64,000 nucleotides of DNA from Actinomycetaceae bacterium. GTDB taxonomy: Bacteria; Actinomycetota; Actinomycetes; Actinomycetales; Actinomycetaceae. The stretch is from positions 116,056 to 180,055 of the forward strand of contig JAUNHH010000005.1 of assembly GCA_030524055.1 (NCBI GenBank), given 5' to 3'. The translations under genes were made by a program, and so were the position numbers. Of this stretch, positions 52,097-60,295 are shown piece by piece (position 1 is the first letter of the stretch; each line of letters begins with the position of its first letter). The notes under the pieces are model-generated. The model did not search any database and had not been told where the DNA came from. It worked only from the letters and a program-made list of their open reading frames with translations.

Positions 52097-53869
52097 CTAG
52101 ATCCGGGTATCGGCCATGCCGCAGAAAGCGTCAACTGGCGAGATGCCTTTAAATTCGGAAATACCTTCGAGTTTGTCGACAAGGACTAGGAGAGTATGTT
52201 CTTTATCGTCGTAGGCGTTAATGAACGTTTTCACTTGGGGGACATCAGCCATGTCGAAAGGCCCATTAGTTGATACGTAGATCACGGGCAATTCGTGGAC
52301 ATACCAAGGAATGTCAACAGTTCCCTTTGTTGCCGCCCATGCCACTCGCTGTACAGGTTGCATTAAGCCATCAATTTTTGCCACCATAATGACGAGATCA
52401 TAGTTATCTGTCAATGCACTAATAGGTGCTTTTCCTGCATAGATATTCTTTACCGCCTCTGCCTGCTCTTCGGGCGTCATGACTGCGAGCTTATCGAAAA
52501 GGGATTCATGAATAGTGACCTCGTAGCCGCGTTCGCTCAGTATTTCGCCGACTTTTTGTGCGGGATGTTTCTTTTCCCCACCCATCCCAAATCCGCGAGA
52601 AATCGGATTCTCGGGACCGGAAACGGGGACGACGAGAATACGGCGTGATCTTTCGTGATTCAGAGGTAAAACGCCATCCTGGCGATTTTTCACCAGGGTA
52701 ATACTCGCATCGGATACTTTGGGCGCAAGCGAGGTATTCGCCTCAACACCAATACGTGCCAGCGCTTCTTCTTTTGGCGGCAGGATCTTTTCGCGTGGCG
52801 TCCGATGCAGACCTAAACGTGCTTTCAACCCAAGAATGCGCTGCAGAGCTTCCACTAAACGCTCGTCGCTAATCACACCATCGAGGTATCCCTGAAGCAT
52901 CCAACCAAAGTCTTCTTCCGGGTCGTTGAAGAATAGGAAAAGGTCGCATCCAGCAGCGATAGCGCGGGGAAGAATATCGCGCCGAGCCATCCGGCCAGTC
53001 ATCCCCACCATATGCGACGCATCGGTGACGACCAGCCCATTAAAGCCCAATTTCCCGCGCAAAAGATCGGTAATGAGTTCTTTACTCAAGGTCGCGGGAA
53101 GTAAATCCTCATCGGCTATCCCTGGCGAGAAATGCCGCTGATAAGCCGGATGCATAATATGCCCCGCCATAATTGAGGGCAGTCCCGCCTCAATTAAACC
53201 GGAATAGACTTTCCCGAAGGTTGCATCCCATGCTTCGCAACTCAATGTATTTGCCGCAAAAGAGAGGTGATGGTCGCGTTCATCAACACCATCACCCGGG
53301 AAATGTTTAGCAGCGGGCAAAATGCCTGATTCCATAATGCCGCGCATATATTCGCGCGACATCTCTAAAACGAGATCAGGATCGGCGCCCCAGGCTCGGG
53401 TCGCCACAATAGGATTGCGCCAGTTATAGAGAATGTCCACAATCGGCGCGAAAGACCAATTGCAGCCAATAGCGGCAGCTTCTTCGCCGCTGACACGCCC
53501 CATTTCATAGGCCCACTGCGGATCAGCTGTTGCGCCGATTTTCACCTCAGCCCCAATATAGGTCCCATCAGTGCAGGCGCCATTTCCGCCAGCTTCAGTA
53601 TTAGCGGCAATCAGCAGCGGTATTTTCGCCTTTGTCTGCAGAATATAGTTCTGGTCCCAGACTTCTTCTGCAGTGCCAGGATTATATCGAACGGCGCCAA
53701 TATGGTAGGTGTCAAGAACGTCAGTCAGATATTCCTCAGTGCGTGAGGCACCCATATTGACAAAGAGCTGCCCGATTTTTTCCTCATCGCTCATTGAGGC
53801 AATCGTCTCATTCACCCATGTAATGGCGTCAGGGTCGAGATTGAAGGGTTGTGCCCAAAGATCCACCAT
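52097..53869 (-). CDS. GH3 glycosidase, probable beta-N-acetylhexosaminidase or glucosidase
   Basis: A 590-residue two-domain GH3 enzyme. The TIM barrel covers residues 15-330; KHFPGDGVDERDHH corresponds to the KHFPGHG...D.H motif of NagZ-type enzymes, with Asp in place of the second His. GLVVTDASHMVGM carries the nucleophile Asp. The C-terminal alpha/beta domain (about 360-590) is as in two-domain GH3 enzymes. No signal peptide: it acts inside the cell. AAGGAG precedes the ATG at 53869. Divergent to gnd under the shared operators. Together with the glucuronidase it could split GlcA-HexNAc disaccharides of host glycosaminoglycans; this is an inference. Confidence 0.8.
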   Translation of the reverse strand: MVDLWAQPFNLDPDAITWVNETIASMSDEEKIGQLFVNMGASRTEEYLTDVLDTYHIGAVRYNPGTAEEVWDQNYILQTKAKIPLLIAANTEAGGNGACTDGTYIGAEVKIGATADPQWAYEMGRVSGEEAAAIGCNWSFAPIVDILYNWRNPIVATRAWGADPDLVLEMSREYMRGIMESGILPAAKHFPGDGVDERDHHLSFAANTLSCEAWDATFGKVYSGLIEAGLPSIMAGHIMHPAYQRHFSPGIADEDLLPATLSKELITDLLRGKLGFNGLVVTDASHMVGMTGRMARRDILPRAIAAGCDLFLFFNDPEEDFGWMLQGYLDGVISDERLVEALQRILGLKARLGLHRTPREKILPPKEEALARIGVEANTSLAPKVSDASITLVKNRQDGVLPLNHERSRRILVVPVSGPENPISRGFGMGGEKKHPAQKVGEILSERGYEVTIHESLFDKLAVMTPEEQAEAVKNIYAGKAPISALTDNYDLVIMVAKIDGLMQPVQRVAWAATKGTVDIPWYVHELPVIYVSTNGPFDMADVPQVKTFINAYDDKEHTLLVLVDKLEGISEFKGISPVDAFCGMADTRI

Positions 53870-53945
53870 GATGCTGCTCTCCTTGCTTCCTTGCACGGTG
53901 CGTCTTCCTCTAAGCCAAACAGATTGATGTCTCATTGAGTGAGGA

Positions 53946-53996
53946 TTGCCAAGTGTTGCCATCTGCTTCGTGGGAGGATAAGGCAACTTGTGGCAA
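53946..53996. promoter_or_regulatory. Paired operator units between GH3 and gnd
   Basis: TTGCCAAGTGTTGCC (53946-53960) and, inverted, GGCAACTTGTGGCAA (53982-53996) repeat the unit seen between uidA and the transporter, here 21 bases apart. Both halves are near-identical to that site. It ties HAD-GH3 and gnd-kinase-larA to the glucuronide regulon. Confidence 0.72.
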
Positions 53997-54057
53997 CCGC
54001 TGGAGTGGCGCGAGTCACTGGGTGATCCTAGTACTGACTTGATTTGAGGAGAAAGCA

Positions 54058-55512
54058 ATGTCCTTACCCGTTCCTACCCCAGCCACAGCAGACATTGGCG
54101 TCACCGGTATGGGCGTGATGGGCTCTAACCTTGCCCGGAATCTTGCGCGTCACGGCCATGCCGTCGCCATTCACAATCGCACCCCCGCCAAAACAGAAGC
54201 TGTTATCGCTGACCACGGCTCGGAAGGCACCTTCGTTCCTTCCGAATCCCTTGAAGACTTCGTTGCCTCCCTGCGCTCTCCGCGTTGCGCCATCATTATG
54301 GTCCAGGCAGGCCCCGCAACTGACGCAGTGATTGACGCCCTCGCCGACCTGATGGATGAGGGTGACATTATTGTGGACTGCGGAAACTCCCTATTCAGTG
54401 ACACTATTCGCCGTGAAGCTGCCATGCGCGAACGCGGCTTGCACTTTGTGGGCTGCGGTGTTTCCGGTGGTGAAGAAGGCGCCCTGTGGGGCCCGTCGAT
54501 TATGCCGGGCGGCTCAGTGGATTCCTACAACCGCCTGGGACCGATGCTGGAATCCATTTCCGCACATGTCAATGAAGAGCCCTGCTGCACTCACGTGGGC
54601 TCCGATGGCGCTGGCCACTTCGTGAAGATGGTCCACAATGGCATTGAATATGCCGATATGCAGGTGATTGGTGAGGCCTACGACCTGCTGCGTCACGGCC
54701 TGGGCCTGAATGCCGCAGAAATCGCCGACATTTTCGAAGAGTGGGGTAAGGGCGACCTCGATTCCTACCTTATTGAAATCACCGTTGAGGTGTTGCGCCA
54801 GGTGGATCGGGAAACGGGCAAAGCCCTGGTTGATCTGATTGTGGACCGCGCTGGCCAAAAGGGCACCGGCACATGGACCACTCAGACTGCCCTGGATCTG
54901 GGCGTTCCTGTGACCGGGATTGGTGAAGCGACTTTTGCCCGCGGCCTGTCCTCCTCCGTTCCGCAACGTGAAGCGGCCCGTGCTTTCGAAGCTGGCACAC
55001 TGCCCTGGGATATTTCCGACCGCCAGGCATTTATTGACGATGTGCGCGATGCTCTTTACGCGTCGAAACTGGTGGCTTATTCGCAGGGCTTCAATGAAAT
55101 CCAGGCAGCCGCCGAGGTGTACAACTGGGATATTGACCTGTCTGAAGTGGCTCGCATTTGGCGCGGAGGCTGCATTATTCGCGCTCAATTCCTTGGTGAA
55201 GTCACGCGCGCATATTCCACTAATAAGGAATTGCCTTTGCTGATCGCTGACCCGTATTTCAACGAGAAAGTCACGGCGGCTTTGCCAGCATGGCGTCGCG
55301 TTGTGTGCGCTGCAGCCGCCCACGGTGTGCCCGCCCCTGTGTTCTCCTCATCCCTGTCCTATTACGACGGTATTCGCGCCGACCGTCTGCCAGCTGCTCT
55401 CATCCAGGGTCAGCGGGACTTCTTCGGTGCCCATACCTATGCCCGAATCGACCGTGAGGGAATGTTCCATACCCTGTGGGCCGAAGAGGGGCGCCCAGAA
55501 GTGAGTGCCTAG
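54058..55512 (+). CDS. gnd: 6-Phosphogluconate dehydrogenase, decarboxylating
   Basis: A 484-residue long-chain 6-phosphogluconate dehydrogenase. It oxidises 6-phosphogluconate to ribulose 5-phosphate and CO2. The nucleotide loop is GMGVMG (17-22) and HNRT (39-42) after the second strand favours NADP. GVSGGEEGALWGPSIMPGG and GHFVKMVHNGIEYADMQ carry the catalytic Lys190, Asn194 and Glu197. The long form (about 470-480 residues) and full motifs exclude a mere hydroxyisobutyrate dehydrogenase. GAGGAG precedes the ATG. It is first in an operon with a sugar kinase and larA behind glucuronide-type operators, so it is probably a pathway-specific copy next to a housekeeping one. Confidence 0.94.
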   Translation: MSLPVPTPATADIGVTGMGVMGSNLARNLARHGHAVAIHNRTPAKTEAVIADHGSEGTFVPSESLEDFVASLRSPRCAIIMVQAGPATDAVIDALADLMDEGDIIVDCGNSLFSDTIRREAAMRERGLHFVGCGVSGGEEGALWGPSIMPGGSVDSYNRLGPMLESISAHVNEEPCCTHVGSDGAGHFVKMVHNGIEYADMQVIGEAYDLLRHGLGLNAAEIADIFEEWGKGDLDSYLIEITVEVLRQVDRETGKALVDLIVDRAGQKGTGTWTTQTALDLGVPVTGIGEATFARGLSSSVPQREAARAFEAGTLPWDISDRQAFIDDVRDALYASKLVAYSQGFNEIQAAAEVYNWDIDLSEVARIWRGGCIIRAQFLGEVTRAYSTNKELPLLIADPYFNEKVTAALPAWRRVVCAAAAHGVPAPVFSSSLSYYDGIRADRLPAALIQGQRDFFGAHTYARIDREGMFHTLWAEEGRPEVSA

Positions 55513-55520
55513 GAGATGCA

Positions 55521-56594
55521 GTGAAAATCCGGAATGATGCTCGGTGGGCGCTTCTAGTGCCAACCTCAATGGGTGTGCGCATTACCCCTCAGGATCGCCA
55601 AGGGGTACATACCTCCTCCCAATACCTGATGACAGCAACGTCAGCAGAATCGAATGTGGCGTCAGTGGCGTCCTATTTGGGTTTGCCTGTGAAAGTCTTG
55701 ACTCGTTTTGTTGCGGGGTCGCCAATTTCGGCCTTTATCCGCGCAGATTTACGAGGCCGGGGCATGGATATTGAGGGACCTGACATCCCTCAAGGAGATG
55801 CGTGGGGGCACCGTCACCAATTCAATATTGCGGATTCAGGTTTTGGGGGTCGGGCTCCACGAGTGTGGAATGACCGTTCCGGCGAAGTGGGACTCGGACT
55901 CGATATCGCTGACTTTGATCTGGACAGGATTTTCCAGAACGAAGGTGTTGGCGTTGTCCACCTTTCTGGGCTGATCGCCGCTTTGTCGCCGTCAACCTCG
56001 CAGTTGTGTGTGCGGATCGCTGAAATTGCGAAGGCCTCAGGGGCAGTGGTCTCTTTCGACCTGAATTACCGAGCATCATTCTGGAAAGGCCGTGAGGAGG
56101 AATTATCTACGGCTTTCCATTCCATTGCGACTCATTGCGACATTCTCTATGGCAATGAAGAAGACTTCCAATTGTGTTTGGGTATTGACGGGCCTCCCGC
56201 TGGGGGCGACGGAATTGATGCCCATATTGAGGGCTTTACGGAGATGATTGGCCGGATCCGTCAGGCCTATCCGCAGGCTAGATGGATTGGCACTTCTTTG
56301 CGTGAGGTTATTTCCGCTAATCGCCACATGTGGGGAATGATTTTATGGGGAGATAATGACTTCACGGTGATTCCTCCCCGTGAAATTGAGGTCCTGGACC
56401 GTATTGGTGGGGGAGATGCCTCTATTGGCGGTGTCCTTTATGGACTAATGAAAGGCTGGAGCGCCGAAAAGTCGGCCCAATTTGGGTGGGCCACTGGCGC
56501 TTTAGCTGCCACAAGTCTGCAGGACTATGCTGCCCCTGCTGATGAAGATCAAGTGTGGGCAATCTGGTCAGGTAATGCGCGGGTCCAACGATGA
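55521..56594 (+). CDS. PfkB-family kinase, KdgK-like; proposed gluconate kinase
   Basis: A 357-residue ribokinase-fold kinase. SFDLNYRASFW near residue 190 is typical of 2-keto-3-deoxygluconate kinases. RIGGGDASIGG near residue 305 is the anion-hole motif with the catalytic Asp (usual form GAGDAFxGG). GTG start with AGGAG upstream, 8 bases after gnd; it overlaps larA by four bases. Family likeness suggests a keto-deoxy-aldonate kinase, but the gene sits between gnd and larA and no dehydratase is in the window. Phosphorylating D-gluconate to 6-phosphogluconate would link its two neighbours. Both options stay open. Confidence 0.78.
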   Translation: MKIRNDARWALLVPTSMGVRITPQDRQGVHTSSQYLMTATSAESNVASVASYLGLPVKVLTRFVAGSPISAFIRADLRGRGMDIEGPDIPQGDAWGHRHQFNIADSGFGGRAPRVWNDRSGEVGLGLDIADFDLDRIFQNEGVGVVHLSGLIAALSPSTSQLCVRIAEIAKASGAVVSFDLNYRASFWKGREEELSTAFHSIATHCDILYGNEEDFQLCLGIDGPPAGGDGIDAHIEGFTEMIGRIRQAYPQARWIGTSLREVISANRHMWGMILWGDNDFTVIPPREIEVLDRIGGGDASIGGVLYGLMKGWSAEKSAQFGWATGALAATSLQDYAAPADEDQVWAIWSGNARVQR

Positions 56595-57907
56595 GCGCCA
56601 CCTACCCTTCATCCCTCTATGCCAATGTGCCCCCTGCAATGGGGGTGGGGGGCACTACCGAGATTCTCAACGGGCAGCAGATCCGCGACTTTGTCCACGA
56701 GCAGTTGGCGGCCCTGGACGTTGCCGGTAAAAGAGTGACCCTTGTTGTGCCCGATGGGACCAGGCACGCTCCCGTTGCGATGATGACACATCATATTCGT
56801 GACGCTTTAGGGGATCGTCCTGCATCAGTACGGGTAGTGATTGCGTTGGGGACCCACGACTATATGTCTGAGGAAGCCATCGCCACGCTTTTAGGGTACG
56901 AGGCCGGGGCCTTCACTGGCACATACCCCGGGTGGACTGTCTATAACCACCTGTGGCGTGATGACTCCGTTTTTACTGATCTTGGGACTATTCCTGCCCC
57001 GAAGATTGCCGAGTTATCGGAGGGGCGTTTAACTAATCGGGATATGCGCGTCCTCGTCAACTCTATGGTGGTGGATACCGACATTACTCTGGTTTTAGGG
57101 CCTGTCCTTCCCCATGAAGTGGTGGGTATTTCTGGGGGGAACAAGTATTTCTTCCCCGGTCTGTCAGGGCATGACGTTATTGATATGTCCCATTGGGTGG
57201 GCGCCCTCATTACCAGTTTCGAGATGATTGGTACCCAAGGAATTACTCCTGTGCGTCGGCTTATTGATGCAGCAACAGAGCTGATTCCTTCGGAAAAATA
57301 TCTCCTCGGAATGATTGTGGCCCCCGGCAGTAATGACCTCCATTTCCTTTCTTTTGGGGATACACGTTCTTCCTGGGAAGCCTGTGCAGCAGTGTCCGCT
57401 GAAGTGCATGTCCGTTATGTGCCGCGACCTTATCGTCGTGTAGTGTCATTGATCCCCGAAATGTATGAGGATATGTGGACGGGCGCGAAAGGCTTCTACA
57501 AATTGGAGCCCGTTGTAGCTGATGGGGGAGAACTCATTATTGTAGCCCCTCATATCTCCACGATTTCCGTTATGCATCCGGGGATTGAAGATATCGGCTA
57601 CCACAATCGCGATTATTTCGTCGGCCAGTGGGACCGATTTAAAGACCATCCGTGGGGTGAACTCGCCCATTCCACTCATCTGCGCGGTAAGGGAACCTAC
57701 GATCCGGAAACGGGTGAGGAAAAGAACCGCGTTGATGTTGTTCTGGCAACGGGAATCCCCCGTGAAACGGTTGAGGCAGCAAATCTGCGGTGGATGGATC
57801 CGGCCGATATTGACCTTGAGGCCTGGAAAAACGATCCTGACACGCTGATTGTTCCTCATGCTGGCGAACTTCTTCACCGCGTCCGCGTTCGGACACCAGC
57901 CGAGTAA
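56591..57907 (+). CDS. larA: LarA-family nickel-dependent racemase/epimerase
   Basis: A 438-residue LarA homologue (family about 425). All key residues of the lactate racemase are at matching spacing: Asp55 and Arg58 in VVPDGTRHAP, catalytic His89 in ALGTHDYMS, catalytic His175 in VLPHEVVG, Lys185 in SGGNKYFFPG (covalent anchor of the pincer cofactor) and His201 (nickel ligand). The His175-Lys185-His201 spacing equals that of His174-Lys184-His200. So the protein should swap the configuration of a 2-hydroxyacid by hydride transfer. Homologues of LarA include D-gluconate 2-epimerase and other non-lactate enzymes. Co-regulation with glucuronate genes, and larB/C/E in the uidA operon, suggest D-mannonate/D-gluconate as substrate. 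Lactate racemase is the alternative. Confidence 0.9.
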   Translation: MSATYPSSLYANVPPAMGVGGTTEILNGQQIRDFVHEQLAALDVAGKRVTLVVPDGTRHAPVAMMTHHIRDALGDRPASVRVVIALGTHDYMSEEAIATLLGYEAGAFTGTYPGWTVYNHLWRDDSVFTDLGTIPAPKIAELSEGRLTNRDMRVLVNSMVVDTDITLVLGPVLPHEVVGISGGNKYFFPGLSGHDVIDMSHWVGALITSFEMIGTQGITPVRRLIDAATELIPSEKYLLGMIVAPGSNDLHFLSFGDTRSSWEACAAVSAEVHVRYVPRPYRRVVSLIPEMYEDMWTGAKGFYKLEPVVADGGELIIVAPHISTISVMHPGIEDIGYHNRDYFVGQWDRFKDHPWGELAHSTHLRGKGTYDPETGEEKNRVDVVLATGIPRETVEAANLRWMDPADIDLEAWKNDPDTLIVPHAGELLHRVRVRTPAE

Positions 57908-58405
57908 CGTTATCCGCTCTGCGTTCGTGACATGCTCCCGCCCGTTGCCGGGAACTTGCCATCGCACGCTAATGGTGTTGACGGTGCATCTGGCTGAGCG
58001 GCCACGTTTTACTTTCGATTTTCGTCAGGTACGTCCCACAGTGTGGAATCAGGCCCGCATACTGTCGTGACCTGATCCTGGGTATTGTGAATCCGTGCCT
58101 GACGCCCCGGCAGCAGTGTTCTATGTGACCGCGATCGACCTGAGCATTGCTTCTCGCCTGGTTGGGTTGGGCAGCCTAGCCGCGGGGGTCGCAACTGGGT
58201 GCGAGTATTAGTCCTTCCTTTCGTCAGTCCACAAGGTCCGTTATGGGAATTCACGAGGGCGGGGCCAGTGTTTGTGCAGGTCGCTAATTGCAGGCTTTTC
58301 GCCCTAGTTGACAAACCATGCCCGTAATGGAGATCGCGCATTGAAAACGCCTCCTGGTTGCGGTGTGTACCTGCGGAGCGCCAGGGCGTTGCCTTCTTGT
58401 GGGGA
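57908..58405. other. 498-base gap with a solitary 13-mer and a short remnant frame
   Basis: No solid gene. A 38-codon plus-strand frame from a GTG at 58095 to 58211 (VPDAPAAVFYVTAIDLSIAS...) could be the stump of a lost gene but has no recognised family. An exact 13-mer stands at 58253-58265 without a partner. No clear larA terminator was found. Confidence 0.4.
58253..58265 (+). repeat. Solitary exact 13-mer
   Basis: ACGAGGGCGGGGC in a gene-free stretch, followed by CAG; no inverted partner within a few hundred bases. Confidence 0.75.
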
Positions 58406-59080
58406 CTACTGTGGGGTAATTTCCACAATGACGCCACTATGGGGATAACGGTGCAGTGAGAAGGGGCTTTGAGTCACGCAGAGCTGGGCTAGCTGATCCC
58501 ACGTTTCTTTGGAACCGTATTTACTACTATCGCTTTCGAGAGTGCCGCCATTAGGTATGCGTAGCGTATAGGAATAGTAGTGAGAATACGAGGGGAATAG
58601 ACTATTTCTGCCCACCCTAAAAGGGGTCTTCTCTAGGGACTCGCATGTCACTGCTGTGTAATGCGACGGGCCTGCCTGAAGGTCTCGTACCGCAGAATAG
58701 GCGCTATTTAGACCCACATATGACTGGTAGAGAGCGGTCGCAAGACAAATCCCAATGAGGGTTATTCCTAATAATTTCCCTAAGGAGGTTGCTTTTGCTG
58801 CAACACCCTGTGTGCCTTTGTTTCTGAGGCTACGAAAGGCGATAAAAGCGATAAAGAAAAAAGTGACAGCAATAAACAAGGCGCTGAGCGAGTCAAAAGC
58901 CAGTGCCCACAACGTATTATCTGGCATAAATGCGTTAATAAGCTCCATCACGACTATTGTGATGAAGGCGTACCAGAGGAAAGGGAGCTTCTTAATAATC
59001 TGCTCAACGAAGTGAGGGGAGTGCCTAGGGGTGGTTTTGTCCGGTCCAGGTTGACTACCTCTATTGACCGTTTCGGGCAT
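58406..59080 (-). CDS. Membrane protein related to the 30-35 kb family, copy C1
   Basis: A 224-residue protein with about four membrane segments (between residues 30 and 135). An outside domain carries two cysteines, VTCESLEKTPF and LCVTQSPFSLHRYPHSGVIVEI. The end motif PFSLxxYPHSGVxV matches the type-B proteins of the 30-35 kb array, so it is a distant paralogue. GGGAAGTGA precedes the ATG at 59080. Function unknown. It lies next to the Ltp-like genes. Confidence 0.68.
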   Translation of the reverse strand: MPETVNRGSQPGPDKTTPRHSPHFVEQIIKKLPFLWYAFITIVVMELINAFMPDNTLWALAFDSLSALFIAVTFFFIAFIAFRSLRNKGTQGVAAKATSLGKLLGITLIGICLATALYQSYVGLNSAYSAVRDLQAGPSHYTAVTCESLEKTPFRVGRNSLFPSYSHYYSYTLRIPNGGTLESDSSKYGSKETWDQLAQLCVTQSPFSLHRYPHSGVIVEITPQ

Positions 59081-59289
59081 GATATTCACTTCCCATCGGC
59101 ATTCGTGCAGGCTGCTAAATGAAGACCGCCTTAGATTACCCATCTAAAAGAGGGAAGGGAACTATGAGGCTGCTTAGTGAGGTGCTGCAACAGAGGCAGG
59201 ATAGTGAGCAGCGGCCGCGCCCCAGAAAAGTAAACGGGGCGCGGCCGCGATTTTGCTCGGACCTAAACGGGACCTAGAAGACTAGGTGC

Positions 59290-59850
59290 TCAGTCATTGA
59301 GGTGAGTGATTGCGTAATCTGCTTCTTCCTCGGTAAAGCCTTCAACTTGAGACGTCAATTGATCGCGGATGGCCTCTGGCGACATGGACATTGTGTCCTG
59401 GTACGTCTTGGCTTTGGCAAGAGCATTGGCATTCCAGTCTGCCTTAACGTTATCGACTGCATACTGAGCTGCCTCAGGCGTGAATTGCTCGACTTCGGAG
59501 GTCAACTGGTTGTAAATCCCCGCCTTCGACATATGCATCGTGCTCGAATAAGTCTCTGCCTTTTGGAGGGCTGATTTGTGGTCAGCTGGTACGTCAGTCT
59601 CTTTCGCTTCAGCAGGAGCGGGATCTGCGGCGCCTGGCGCCGCTGCCGAAGTTGCGCTATCAGTGCTAACTGGAGTTGCTTGCGCGCTCGATTGGGGTGA
59701 ACTTGTTGTGGTGTTGTTTCCTCCATTAATCAGGTTGCTGACAATGGCAATGGCCGCGACCGCAACGATAGCGATGAACCACCATCTGGTGTAAAAAGGC
59801 TTCTTTGCCTTCACTGAAATTTCAGCGGGGGGGGGTTGCAAGGTTGACAT
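59290..59850 (-). CDS. Ltp-like surface protein, copy 1
   Basis: A 186-residue membrane-anchored protein. After KKPFYTRWW a single membrane segment (FIAIVAVAAIAIVSNLI) anchors it, followed by a Ser/Thr/Ala-rich stalk. Two helical repeats of about 45 residues follow (SALQKAETYSSTMHMSKAGI..., ALAKAKTYQDTMSMSPEAI...), each ending FT/EEAxYAxxxxxxD. These are Ltp-type HTH repeats, first known from a lipoprotein of a streptococcal phage that blocks DNA entry of other phages. Bacterial copies are common and mostly uncharacterised. No lipobox is present. GGAGAA precedes the ATG at 59850. The repeat region is almost identical to the next gene. Confidence 0.8.
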   Translation of the reverse strand: MSTLQPPPAEISVKAKKPFYTRWWFIAIVAVAAIAIVSNLINGGNNTTTSSPQSSAQATPVSTDSATSAAAPGAADPAPAEAKETDVPADHKSALQKAETYSSTMHMSKAGIYNQLTSEVEQFTPEAAQYAVDNVKADWNANALAKAKTYQDTMSMSPEAIRDQLTSQVEGFTEEEADYAITHLND

Positions 59851-60295
59851 GACGTTCTCCGTCCTTGAAGTGCACAATGCGTGTGTTGTGAGTATCTAAA
59901 TAGTACTCTCTGGCGAGGGAAGAGCAACTCAAGTGTAGAAAGAAAAAATAATCCAAAGTGGCTCAAATTTATTGCATTTGCTGGCCTGTTGCTGTGTATT
60001 GATGCCTATTTGACTAGGTAATCAGCATCAGTCGTTTACTGGGATTTTCCTGTGCATTATGGATGCTTTCTGCTGGATTCAGGAGGAGTCTTCGTGTAAA
60101 GTTAAGATATGAAGGTGTGGTTCGATGTGACAAGTATGTTGTCTACCAGTAGGCATACTTATCTTTGGTGGCTAAAGGCAGATTAAGCTCCTGAAGTGGA
60201 GCGTATAATGCTAATCGATAATAAATAAGCCGTACCTCATATAATAATGAGATACGGCGATGTTAATGCCCGCAGCATTGACGCAACTCAGATGA
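59851..60295. other. AT-rich gap between the two Ltp-like genes
   Basis: About 445 bases with a base composition clearly richer in A+T than the surroundings. It should hold the copy-1 promoter and the copy-2 terminator (60229-60258). No gene seen. Confidence 0.5.
60229..60258 (-). terminator. Terminator of Ltp-like copy 2
   Basis: GCCGTACCTCAT (60229-60240) and ATGAGATACGGC (60247-60258) form a 12-bp stem with one mismatch and a 6-base loop. On the minus strand TTATTTATTA follows, a U-rich tail. It lies 37 bases after the stop of the 60296-61081 gene. Confidence 0.72.

Noticed and set aside
54058..55512. gnd as the only housekeeping pentose-phosphate gene
   Set aside because: Its operator and operon place it in the glucuronide regulon, so a pathway copy is more likely; this needs the rest of the genome to settle.
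55521..56594. Kinase as proof of the classical 2-keto-3-deoxygluconate pathway
   Set aside because: The family likeness alone is not proof: no mannonate dehydratase or KDPG aldolase is in the window, and the gene is wedged between gnd and larA. Kept as the alternative.
56591..57907. LarA as an ordinary lactate racemase
   Set aside because: No lactate gene is nearby and the genes are under glucuronide operators; not excluded, but less likely.
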